Shown in pieces: positions 25,323-32,597 of a stretch of DNA of 32,597 nucleotides (positions are counted from its first letter, which is position 1; every line of letters starts with the position of its first letter). The position numbers were made by a program, and so were the translations under genes. Under the pieces are notes generated by a model. That model was not told where the DNA came from, did not search any database, and saw only the letters and a list, made by a program, of their open reading frames with translations. This DNA comes from Planctomycetaceae bacterium (lineage in GTDB: Bacteria > Planctomycetota > Planctomycetia > Planctomycetales > Planctomycetaceae), in contig JANQRQ010000284.1 of NCBI GenBank assembly GCA_028284485.1, forward strand, positions 1 to 32,597, written 5' to 3'.

Positions 25323-26809
25323 GCAAGCAACACGGGCTGCGGGCGGGAATATGGTTGCGACGGTGTATCACTTTTTGTCGCGGCTGCCCCAATGGATTTC
25401 AGCATCCCTGCGAAGATGAGTTCATGCAACGGCCAGATGCCATACCAGTAGGCTCGACCCCATAGTCCAATCGGATCAAAAATGGCCGTCTGACGAATCA
25501 TGCTGCCCTGCTGCTCTTCGGTCACTTCGAATTCCAGCCACGCGCGGCCGGGAAGTTTCATTTCTGCTGATAGTCGCAGGCGACGATTCGGTTCGAACGC
25601 TTCGACGCGCCAGCAATCGATCGTATCGCCCACTGCAATTTGAACCGGATCGCGACGGCCACGTCGTAGTCCGACACCGCCGACCAATAGGTCCAGAAAA
25701 CCGCGAATGCTCCACAGCCAGTTCGCGTAGTACCAACCAGTACGTCCACCGATGCGCTGAATCGGCTGAAACGCGACTTCGGCCGGAGCATCGATCGAAT
25801 GGGTTCGGGAGTCGACCAAACGATTGCCGAAGCGCACTCCACCCCAGGGCTGTCGCTGACCGGCTGACGACAATGCATCGGACCACCGTGTTTGGGCGAT
25901 TTCGTTGTCTTCCTGGCGCAGTGCCCGGTCGATCGCTTCCGACAAACCACGAGGGCGAATTTCGAAGTCGGCAATCGCCGCTCCGTCGTTCACGACTGTC
26001 GGGTTTCTTAAGCTTTCAATCAACTGCCGCCCAATGCGGGCATACACCGGGGTGACCAAACCGAGCCACAGGCTGGAAAGTCGGGGCGAAAGAAACGGCA
26101 CAGGAATCGTGACACGTCGCAGACCACGTTGCCTGGCGTACTCCATCATGATCCCGCCGTAAGAAACCTGATCTGGTCCGCCGATTTCGTAGACTTTGTT
26201 CTCGTCGATCGCGTGATCCAAAATCGCCGTGAGATAGGACAGTACATCTTCAATGGCGATGGGCGTCGCTAACGTCGAGACCCACTTGGGCCAAACCATC
26301 ACTGGAAGTTTATTGACCAGCGCTCGCACCAATTCGAAAGAGAGGCTGCCGGAACCGATGATGATCGACGCGCGAAATTCCACAACCTGCGCCTCGGATG
26401 ACGCCAGGATTTCTCCGACTTCCTGTCGGCTTCGTAAATGCTTAGAAAGTTGTTCGTCGCTGTTTCCCAGCCCACCAAGATAGATAATTCGTTTCACGCC
26501 CGCTTGGCGAGCTGCATCGGCGAAGTTTTGCGCACCCTGACGATCGGCGTTCGCAAAATCTTGGCCGCCACCCATGCTGTGAACGAGGTAGTAAGCGGTA
26601 TGGATGCCTTGTAGTGCTTCGGCAAGTGAGTCGCGGTTGAGCACATCGCCTTGGACGACTTCCGTGGTTGAGGAGACTCGGGAAGCCAAATTCTCCGGAC
26701 GCCGCACCATACAACGCAGCTTCACACCGTGTTGCTCCAGCAGCGGAATGAGGCGACCGCCGACATAACCTGTTCCACCAGTCAGCAAAATCGTGGGTCG
26801 GGTCTCCAT
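25268..26809 (-). CDS. NAD(P)-binding SDR-type protein with C-terminal DUF2867 domain
   Basis: 513 residues. The N-terminal atypical/extended SDR domain (1-300) has the nucleotide motif LLTGGTGYVGGRLIPLL (residues 7-23), YYLVHSMGG, VKRIIYLGGLG and VYEIGGPDQVSYG. The catalytic YxxxK is not evident, as in atypical SDRs. The C-terminal DUF2867 domain (about 330-480) has WYYANWLWSIRGFLDLL, GDTIDCWRVEAFEPNRRL, EMKLPGRAWLEFEV and GRAYWYGIWPLHELIF. The last 40 residues are a low-complexity tail. It lies 108 bases downstream of the sigma factor gene on the same strand, so co-transcription is likely. Similar proteins occur beside photolyase/CFA genes in other bacteria. Substrate unknown. Confidence 0.93.
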   Translation of the reverse strand: METRPTILLTGGTGYVGGRLIPLLEQHGVKLRCMVRRPENLASRVSSTTEVVQGDVLNRDSLAEALQGIHTAYYLVHSMGGGQDFANADRQGAQNFADAARQAGVKRIIYLGGLGNSDEQLSKHLRSRQEVGEILASSEAQVVEFRASIIIGSGSLSFELVRALVNKLPVMVWPKWVSTLATPIAIEDVLSYLTAILDHAIDENKVYEIGGPDQVSYGGIMMEYARQRGLRRVTIPVPFLSPRLSSLWLGLVTPVYARIGRQLIESLRNPTVVNDGAAIADFEIRPRGLSEAIDRALRQEDNEIAQTRWSDALSSAGQRQPWGGVRFGNRLVDSRTHSIDAPAEVAFQPIQRIGGRTGWYYANWLWSIRGFLDLLVGGVGLRRGRRDPVQIAVGDTIDCWRVEAFEPNRRLRLSAEMKLPGRAWLEFEVTEEQQGSMIRQTAIFDPIGLWGRAYWYGIWPLHELIFAGMLKSIGAAATKSDTPSQPYSRPQPVLLAQSNEKPANKISSGWSSL

Positions 26810-26917
26810 TCACTTACTCGCTTTCTGCGACTGCGTCTGACGATGACATGTGGCTGCGACGATTGCGTTTCGTTCTACGATTGCCGGCTCCCATGAGCCG
26901 CACGTCCAGGAATCACG

Positions 26918-27844
26918 CTAATGGGTTGCGAATTCGAGTTCGATGCCGCTGAAGCATTCGCGGAGTTTGTCCAAGGCTTTGACCTGGATTTGTCGAACAC
27001 GCTCTTTTGAAAGCCCCAATTCGGCTGCGATGTCCCGAAAAGTTCTCGAACCGTTATCGGTGCCGATTCCGAATCGTTCGCGGATAATGAAACTCTCTCG
27101 CTTATCGAGACATTTCTCGATTTGAGCAATGATTTCGGCCCCTTGTTCCTCGTTGAGGTGTAGCTGATCCGACTCGTTGCACGGCAATGTTTGGATCATC
27201 TCGACCGATGCGGGCTGCTCGAGATTCTTTCGGCGTTGCTTTGTGCGGCACCAGCGGAAGATGTGCCTTTGCACCGAATGTGTTGCATAGGTGCTGAATC
27301 GAAAACCACGCGAGTAGTCAAATTTGTCGATGGCCTTGAGCAGAATGAGTCCGGCCTCGCTGACGAGTTCTTCGAAATCGGTCGTTGACGTGGCGAATTT
27401 CCTGGCAATCGAAATCACCAAGCGAAGATTGCACTCGGCAATGTGGTTGCGAGCACATTCCGCGTCTTGCAGCAAAGCTTCAATTTCATCGAGTCGATCC
27501 GAATTGGGTTCTCCCGGATTCAACTGCGACCGCAAGGCGTTCGCACGGAACTTGTAAAAGTTCATTTTTCGGAAAAGGTGTCGTTCGCCGTCGGCTGTCA
27601 AAAGTGGTCGGCTCTGGAGTCGTCCGAAATTGGCTCCAGCGGCGTTGCCCGATTCCTCTTCTGCATACAACGAGACTCCCTGCGGCAATTGTGCCGCGGT
27701 GGTCAGGTCAAGCGATTCGAACTCTGTGGCGTAAACGAAATCGCATTCCGTTTGCAGGATTCGTTCGAAGCGTTCGTTGTCCGGATGGGACACTGCGTAG
27801 TCGTTCTCGTGCGTGGTCTGTTTTGGCGTGCCGATGGTCAGCAT
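26918..27844 (-). CDS. RNA polymerase sigma-70 factor, RpoD-like, lacking region 3
   Basis: 308 residues from ATG 27844 (GGGGAG 5 bases upstream). After about 75 poorly conserved residues comes region 1.2 (LLTADGERHLFRKMNFYKF), then region 2 (NLRLVISIARKF, DFEELVSEAGLILLKAIDKFDYSRGFRFSTYATHSVQRHI, listed here as landmarks) and region 4 (LDKRESFIIRERFG, FRDIAAELGLSKERVRQI). Only about 45 residues separate regions 2 and 4, so region 3 is missing. The two tryptophans that in RpoD follow YAT and aid promoter melting are His-Ser here. The LFRKMN pattern is typical of a planctomycete sigma group. It directs core RNA polymerase to an unknown promoter set; the adjacent SDR, photolyase, DUF1295 and CFA genes are the natural candidates. 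Confidence 0.94.
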   Translation of the reverse strand: MLTIGTPKQTTHENDYAVSHPDNERFERILQTECDFVYATEFESLDLTTAAQLPQGVSLYAEEESGNAAGANFGRLQSRPLLTADGERHLFRKMNFYKFRANALRSQLNPGEPNSDRLDEIEALLQDAECARNHIAECNLRLVISIARKFATSTTDFEELVSEAGLILLKAIDKFDYSRGFRFSTYATHSVQRHIFRWCRTKQRRKNLEQPASVEMIQTLPCNESDQLHLNEEQGAEIIAQIEKCLDKRESFIIRERFGIGTDNGSRTFRDIAAELGLSKERVRQIQVKALDKLRECFSGIELEFATH

Positions 27845-27900
27845 GTGCTCCCCTTCTCCCTAGGTTCTATTAAAATCGTTCATTTCGGCCATCTACTTTA

Positions 27901-27929
27901 TATTTATCCGTAATATTCATGTGTGTCAA
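27901..27929 (-). promoter_or_regulatory. Candidate promoter of the sigma factor gene
   Basis: On the minus strand, a perfect TTGACA (27924-27929) and a TAAATA (27901-27906) lie 17 bases apart in an AT-rich patch, about 57 bases before the sigma start. The -35 and spacing are ideal; the -10 is weak. This would be read by the housekeeping sigma or by the factor itself. Confidence 0.5.
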
Positions 27930-28089
27930 CATAAAAAACGTCCAAAACAATCATTTTCGGAAAAACCCGATTGTGGCGAGGCAAATAGGGGCCTGACTGG
28001 ACATTTGAGAGCCATTGAGCCGAGAATGACGCGGTTCGGGCCTGCTTCTCGTAGGTTGGCCGGTGGACCGTTGCAGGCTAAAAACCGCT

Positions 28090-29562
28090 ATGAAACCCAC
28101 AGTTCCAGAACTTCGGATTCGCCCCCTGAATTCTGCTCCTCCGCAAGTCGAGGGGCGTTTTGTGCTGTACTGGATGGTCGCCAACCGTCGATCGACCTTT
28201 AACTTCAGCCTCCAGCGGGCGGTCGAGTGGGCTCAGAAGCTCCAGAAGCCGCTGCTAGTGTTCGAAGCGTTGCGCAACGGTTATCCCTGGGCCAGCGACC
28301 GGATTCACCATTTTGTGATCCAGGGGATGGCGGATAACGCCCGAGCTCTGGCCGAAACGAACGCGGCCTATTTTCCGTACCTGGAACGAGACCAGAATGC
28401 GGGCCACGGTTTGTTGGAGTCCGTGGGAGGCGATGCCGCAGTCGTCGTTACGGACGACTTTCCCTGCTTCTTCCTACCGAGGATGCTGTCGGCCGTCGCG
28501 AGTCGATTGAAAGTACGCATGGAGGCTGTTGATTCGAATGGGATTCTCCCGATGCGGGCGGTCGACAAGGTCTTCGCGCGGGCCTTCGATTTTCGGCGGT
28601 TTCTGCAAAAGAACTTGCGACCACATTTGGCAGAGTTCCCGCTAGCAAATCCACTGCGCGGAATTGCGCTGCCCCCAATGCCGGAGTTACCTGCGCAGAT
28701 CACGCAGCGTTGGCCGAAAGCGGACGTTCAACAACGAGCCGAGAATCCAAGCGACCTCAACGAATTTCCAATCGATCATGACGTGGGCGTTGTCCGTGAC
28801 ATGCCGGGTGGGTCGCGGGCTGCGACGAAGAGGCTCAAGGAATTTCGGACCCGAAAAATATTGGAATATGGTGATTCGCGCAATCAGCCACAGCAGGATG
28901 TGACGAGTGGTTTATCACCGTATCTTCATTTTGGGCACATCTCAGCGCACGAGATCTTTACCGAGCTGATGACAGAGGAAGAATGGACGCCCGACGAACT
29001 CGCTGATTCCGCCAAGGGAAGCTCCAGCGGTTGGTGGGGCTGCAGCCCGAATGTCGAATCGTTTCTCGACGAGCTGATTACCTGGCGCGAACTCGGTTAC
29101 AACATGTGCTGGCAGCGAGACGACTACGACGAATACAGTTCATTGCCCGATTGGGCGCAGAAGACACTGAAAGAACATGCCGCGGATCCCCGGCAATTTA
29201 CGTATTCGCTCGCAGAATTCGAATACGCAAAAACTCATGACGAATTGTGGAATGCGGCACAAACGCAATTGCAGCGTGACGGACGCATTCACAACTACCT
29301 CAGAATGCTGTGGGGAAAGAAGATTCTCGAATGGAGTGAAACACCGGAATTTGCCCTAGAAACGATGATCGAGCTGAACAACAAATATGCACTCGATGGC
29401 CGCAATCCGAATTCGTATTCGGGCATCTTTTGGGTCTTGGGCAGGTACGATCGCGCTTGGGGGCCGGAGCGGCCGATCTTTGGCAAAGTGCGATATATGA
29501 GTTCCGAGAACACCGCTCGCAAAGTGCGGGTTAAGGAGTACATCCAGCGGTACGCGTCTTAA
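28090..29562 (+). CDS. phr: Class II CPD photolyase (deoxyribodipyrimidine photo-lyase)
   Basis: 490 residues from ATG 28090; an in-frame GTG at 28063 would add 9 residues, and neither has a strong ribosome site. FAD-dependent, light-driven repair of cyclobutane pyrimidine dimers. Class II landmarks: VLYWMVANRRSTFNFSLQRA (N-terminal alpha/beta domain), SDRIHHFVIQGMADN, then in the helical FAD domain TSGLSPYLHFGHISAHEIF, FLDELITWRELGYNMCW, DGRIHNYLRMLWGKKILEW, LNNKYALDGRNPNSYSGIFW and GPERPIFGKVRYM. All core substrate- and FAD-binding blocks seem intact. It is divergent from the sigma gene (245 bases apart) and convergent with the DUF1295 gene (43 bases). Confidence 0.95.
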   Translation: MKPTVPELRIRPLNSAPPQVEGRFVLYWMVANRRSTFNFSLQRAVEWAQKLQKPLLVFEALRNGYPWASDRIHHFVIQGMADNARALAETNAAYFPYLERDQNAGHGLLESVGGDAAVVVTDDFPCFFLPRMLSAVASRLKVRMEAVDSNGILPMRAVDKVFARAFDFRRFLQKNLRPHLAEFPLANPLRGIALPPMPELPAQITQRWPKADVQQRAENPSDLNEFPIDHDVGVVRDMPGGSRAATKRLKEFRTRKILEYGDSRNQPQQDVTSGLSPYLHFGHISAHEIFTELMTEEEWTPDELADSAKGSSSGWWGCSPNVESFLDELITWRELGYNMCWQRDDYDEYSSLPDWAQKTLKEHAADPRQFTYSLAEFEYAKTHDELWNAAQTQLQRDGRIHNYLRMLWGKKILEWSETPEFALETMIELNNKYALDGRNPNSYSGIFWVLGRYDRAWGPERPIFGKVRYMSSENTARKVRVKEYIQRYAS

Positions 29563-29605
29563 AGACTGGTGCAATCGCCAGAAGATGCATTGCTTCGCAA
29601 TTCTC

Positions 29606-30376
29606 TCAAGATGCTTGTCTTGGCCGCCAGGGGAAAAACGCGTTCGTCCGCCGCACGTACGTGACATAGCCTGGTTTCGATTCGGTCAGAGATTGCTCCA
29701 GCAGTGTCACGCCGGAAATCTTCATCAAGCAAATCGACATTAAAACCGGACCGACGGCAGTCCAATACGGCGCACCACAACCAATGCAAAGCAAATAGAG
29801 CCCCCACCAGACGCAAAAGTCGCCGAAATAATTTGGGTGACGTGTGTAACGCCAGAGCCCCTGCTGCATCACCTGACCTTTGTTGTCCGGATTCTTCTTG
29901 AAATGGGCGAGTTGCCAATCCCCCACTGCTTCGAAGAACAAGCCAACGGCAAAGAGCAAAGTTCCGATGGCCATGAGCATCAGGTTGTCTGGCTGAGCAG
30001 AGTGCGCGGTTTGCAATGGCAGAGACACGATCCACATAATGATGCCCTGCAAGGCGAAGACTGTGAACAAGCTGACGACGGGAAACTTCGCCCCGTGTTT
30101 TTCACGCATCGCCTGATACCGGTAATCTTCTGGTTTTCCATGGTTTCTCCATGCCAGGTAGGCGCTCAGCCGAACACCCCAGATCGAAGTCAAAAGGACC
30201 GGAAGCAGGCTGCGGTGGTCACTGTTGGCCGTCGCGAACGAAAGCCAGGCGACAAGCACAAACCCGGCACCCCAAATCGGATCGACGATGCTGGCGTCAC
30301 GCAGTGCGACGCTGAAAAGCCAGACGACGATCATCAGAGCCGCAATCGCGGCGGCATTGAGCAGCAATGGGTCCAT
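29606..30376 (-). CDS. DUF1295 membrane protein (steroid 5-alpha-reductase-like)
   Basis: 256 residues with about six membrane segments. DUF1295 landmarks: DASIVDPIWGAGFVLVAW, SIWGVRLSAYLAWRNHGKPEDYRYQAMR (key part WGVRLSAYLAWRNHGK), QGIIMWIVSLPLQ and the C-terminal GLWRYTRHPNYFGDFCVWWG with LLEQSLTESKPGY. The RHPNYFG block is shared with isoprenylcysteine methyltransferases and steroid/fatty-acyl reductases that use NADPH or SAM. It likely reduces or modifies a lipid at the membrane. Its ATG (30374-30376) directly abuts the TAA of the upstream methyltransferase gene, which strongly suggests translational coupling and a shared lipid pathway. Confidence 0.93.
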   Translation of the reverse strand: MDPLLLNAAAIAALMIVVWLFSVALRDASIVDPIWGAGFVLVAWLSFATANSDHRSLLPVLLTSIWGVRLSAYLAWRNHGKPEDYRYQAMREKHGAKFPVVSLFTVFALQGIIMWIVSLPLQTAHSAQPDNLMLMAIGTLLFAVGLFFEAVGDWQLAHFKKNPDNKGQVMQQGLWRYTRHPNYFGDFCVWWGLYLLCIGCGAPYWTAVGPVLMSICLMKISGVTLLEQSLTESKPGYVTYVRRTNAFFPWRPRQAS

Positions 30377-31417
30377 TTATTGATTCTTTTCAAACAGGTA
30401 ATGAGAGACCCACCATTCTTGCCCGTTGCGATAACCGAACAGCTCCGCGCAGGCCATGAAGAAGATTCGCCAACGGTTGAGTGAACGCACAGCCTCCGAT
30501 TTTTCCTGTTCGACTTCGAACAATTCCAAAAGCGGCTGTTGCTGTTCGTCGAGCTTCTTTAACCAGGCGTTACAGGTTCGTTCGTAGTGGCGGCCGTCCC
30601 AGCGCCAATGATCAACCAGCGAGAGATCGCGTTGATACCGCGGCAGCAGATCGTCGCTGGGCATCATGCCCCCGGTAAAAAAGTGCCGCCCCATCCAGTC
30701 TTTTGTTTCGAAGAAGTAGGGCTGGTCGCGATGGCAAAAGATGTGAACGAACAGTCGACCCGTTGGACGCAACCAGCCGGAGATCCGACGCAGTATCTCT
30801 TCGTGATTGCGCAGATGTTCAAACATTTCCACGGAGACGACACGGTCAAATGTTTGATCCGTGGTGAAGTCATTCATGTCGGCGGTAACGACAGTGACAT
30901 TTTGCAGCGAGCAGCGACTTGCTTGCTGTTCGATAAATTCTCGTTGGGTCGCCGAATTCGAGACCGCTGTAATTCTCGCCCGAGGATAATGCTCTGCCAT
31001 CCACAGTGTTAACGAGCCCCAGCCGCATCCCAGTTCGAGGATCTCCATGTCGTCTTCGATTCCGGCGCGCAGGCAGGTCGTGCTCAGGGCGCAATCTTCA
31101 GCCTGATCCAACGCCGTGACATTTTCCGGCCAATAGCAACTACTGTACTTCAGCCGATGGCCGAGAACTCGAGCGAAGAATTCAGATGGTACCTCGTAAT
31201 GTTGTTCATTTGCCAAATCGGGGACTAACGCAATCGGACTTTGGCGGCATTCATCGATGAAGGCTCGCAGGCGTTGGTCACGTTCTGCGAGATCCCCGAC
31301 TTTCAGCGAGCGCTCGCGTTCTTTCAACAGGTTGCGAATGCCGAATCGGATGGCGATATCGGGGATTCGGCCCATTTCTGCAGCATTGATTGTTGATCCC
31401 AGAAGATGCATGAACAT
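30377..31417 (-). CDS. CFA-synthase-family SAM methyltransferase, coclaurine N-methyltransferase-like
   Basis: 346 residues from ATG 31417 (another ATG is two codons on); the open frame extends 26 codons further without family signal. SAM motif I is LELGCGWGSLTLWMAEHYP, with ITAVSNSATQREFI and VVSVEMFEHL. The region YSSCYWP aligns with the CFA synthase active site, where the usual Cys of YSCAYW is displaced by one. The C-terminal half (HIFCHRDQPYFFE, MGRHFFTGGMMPSDDLL, DHWRWDGRHYERTCNAWL, FFMACAELFGYRNGQEW) resembles plant coclaurine N-methyltransferases more than bacterial CFA synthases. Substrate could be an unsaturated fatty acyl chain or an amine (inference). It is in an operon between the CFA gene upstream (166 bases) and DUF1295 (0 bases). 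Confidence 0.92.
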   Translation of the reverse strand: MFMHLLGSTINAAEMGRIPDIAIRFGIRNLLKERERSLKVGDLAERDQRLRAFIDECRQSPIALVPDLANEQHYEVPSEFFARVLGHRLKYSSCYWPENVTALDQAEDCALSTTCLRAGIEDDMEILELGCGWGSLTLWMAEHYPRARITAVSNSATQREFIEQQASRCSLQNVTVVTADMNDFTTDQTFDRVVSVEMFEHLRNHEEILRRISGWLRPTGRLFVHIFCHRDQPYFFETKDWMGRHFFTGGMMPSDDLLPRYQRDLSLVDHWRWDGRHYERTCNAWLKKLDEQQQPLLELFEVEQEKSEAVRSLNRWRIFFMACAELFGYRNGQEWWVSHYLFEKNQ

Positions 31418-31583
31418 GGCTAGAGTGTTTCCAGATTTGATTTCACGACGATCGAGTTGTTTTCGGCGCAATTCACAGGGCGCCGGCCACAACATTCAAG
31501 CGAGACAGGGTCTCGTTCCGTTTCCATTGTAAGCGACGAGATGCAGATCGCGCCGCTTGCGTCCGTTCTGTGTAAGAATTGCG

Positions 31584-32597
31584 TTAACGACCCCAGACGG
31601 TCTGCACGACGCCGACTGAACGTTCCTCGAAGGCCGCTTCGCAGTAACAAAGGTAATAGTCCCACATGCGAATGAAGCGGTCATCAAATCCGAGCGCTCG
31701 GACATCGTCCAGGCGGTCGAAGAACCGCGTTCGCCATTCCCGCAGCGTCCGTGCATAATCGGCTGCAAAATCCGTGAGAGACAGCATTCGCATGTGGGAC
31801 GTCCGGACGACTGATCGATGCATGATGTCAACGGTAGGGAGACAGCCTCCGGGAAAAATGTACTTCTGAATGAAGTCGACAGATCGCAGATAAGTTTCGT
31901 ATCGCTGCTCCGGCATGACAATCGCCTGCAGAAACAACTTGCCGTCGCGTGTTAACAGGTTGCCACACTTCTGGAAGAACGTGTCGTAAAAACTGCGGCC
32001 GACCGCTTCGATCATTTCGATCGACACGATTTTGTCGAACCGGCCTGTCAGGTCACGGTAGTCGTTGTTGAGCACTTCGACACGGCCTGCCAATCCCGCA
32101 GATTTCACACGATCGACGGCGTAGCGGTACTGATTCTGGGAAATGGTTGTGGTCGTAACGCTGCAACCGTAATTCTTCGCTGCATGGACTGCCAAACCGC
32201 CCCACCCTGTTCCGATTTCTAACAGATGATCCTCGGGTTGTAGGTCGAGGCTGCGACAAACTCGGTCGAGCCGGGCCACTTGTGCCTGTTCGAGCGTCAT
32301 CTGCGGCTCCTCGAAGATGGCCGATGAGTACATCATCGTTGGGTCGAGAAACAGTCGGAAAAAGTCATCCCCCAAGTCGTAGTGAGCCCCGATGTTGCGA
32401 CGGCTGCCTTTTCGCGTATTGCGGGAGAGCCAATGGGCGAAACGGGCGATCTGTCGAGTCACTAACGTCACGAAACCGTCCATCGAGGACGTCGATTCCA
32501 TGTTCCGCGCAAAAATGCGAAACAAGGCAGTGAGGTCCGTGCTCTTCCAGACGCCGTCCAAGTAAGATTCCGCAGCACCTAAGCTGCCGCCGAACGC
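31584..32597 (-). CDS. Cyclopropane-fatty-acyl-phospholipid synthase family protein, 5' end cut by window edge
   Basis: 337 residues visible; the frame stays open through the right edge (AFGGSLGAAESYLDGVWKS), so the start lies outside. Members transfer a methylene from S-adenosylmethionine to cis double bonds of membrane lipids. Landmarks: NIGAHYDLGDDFFRLFLD, MMYSSAIFEEPQMTLEQAQ, SAM motif I LLEIGTGWGGLAVHAA, IVSIEMIEAVG, QAIVMPEQRYETYLRSVDFI and KYIFPGGCLPT. In the active-site strand the Cys of E. coli YSCAYW is Ser here (YSSAIF), as in several divergent CFA/UfaM-like proteins. It is first in an operon-like string with the coclaurine-NMT-like and DUF1295 genes. Confidence 0.94.
   Translation of the reverse strand, partial: AFGGSLGAAESYLDGVWKSTDLTALFRIFARNMESTSSMDGFVTLVTRQIARFAHWLSRNTRKGSRRNIGAHYDLGDDFFRLFLDPTMMYSSAIFEEPQMTLEQAQVARLDRVCRSLDLQPEDHLLEIGTGWGGLAVHAAKNYGCSVTTTTISQNQYRYAVDRVKSAGLAGRVEVLNNDYRDLTGRFDKIVSIEMIEAVGRSFYDTFFQKCGNLLTRDGKLFLQAIVMPEQRYETYLRSVDFIQKYIFPGGCLPTVDIMHRSVVRTSHMRMLSLTDFAADYARTLREWRTRFFDRLDDVRALGFDDRFIRMWDYYLCYCEAAFEERSVGVVQTVWGR

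Noticed and set aside
1..32597. CRISPR arrays, integrases, transposases or phage genes
   Set aside because: None seen on either strand; the repeats present are palindromic or element-like and not regularly spaced.

Overview
The window looks like a planctomycete chromosome (Pirellulales/Planctomycetales type). The evidence is the gene content: a cytochrome-c-like PSC1/DUF1549/DUF1553 protein paired with a DUF1501 protein, a TIGR03000-like domain, secreted caspase-like proteins fused to FGE-sulfatase or WD40 domains, an RpoD-like sigma factor of the planctomycete type, and short intergenic palindromic repeats that I associate with this phylum. Both ends cut through genes: a caspase-like gene on the left and a cyclopropane-fatty-acid-synthase-family gene on the right. 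No integrase, transposase, rRNA or CRISPR array was seen.

Left region (1-8400): a cluster of exported caspase-like (peptidase C14) proteins. A truncated copy (<1-700, minus) is divergent from an M23 metallopeptidase (942-1709). Next come a caspase + FGE-sulfatase fusion (2211-3965) and a 1175-residue TIGR03000-like + WD40 + caspase protein (4413-7940, minus). The caspase-FGE gene lies between two related inverted-repeat elements (1734-2062 and 4061-4220). At 8261-8342 there is a chimeric scar: the 3' end of a tRNA-Val gene joined to a fragment of a further caspase gene.

Middle (8500-19800): a DUF1549/DUF1553-DUF1501 pair, a DUF454 membrane protein, tRNA-Val(GAC), a fumarylacetoacetate-hydrolase-family enzyme, an orphan ABC ATPase, thiC, a small membrane protein, a PfkB-family (adenosine-kinase-like) kinase and a DUF1475 membrane protein. 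Most of these look like housekeeping or typical lineage genes.

Right (19900-32597): a double-fasciclin secreted protein with a structured 3' region and a good terminator, an SRPBCC protein, a membrane/peroxiredoxin-like fusion, a DUF1961-like secreted protein, a decayed WD40 gene fragment beside a conserved hypothetical, an SDR-DUF2867 protein, a sigma-70 factor lacking region 3, a class II photolyase, a DUF1295 reductase-like membrane protein, and two CFA-synthase-family methyltransferases. One of the methyltransferases resembles plant coclaurine N-methyltransferase. This set parallels the photo-oxidative (singlet oxygen) regulons known from proteobacteria, but here the local regulator would be an RpoD-type sigma factor rather than an ECF sigma/ChrR pair. 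That link is inference from gene content and order.
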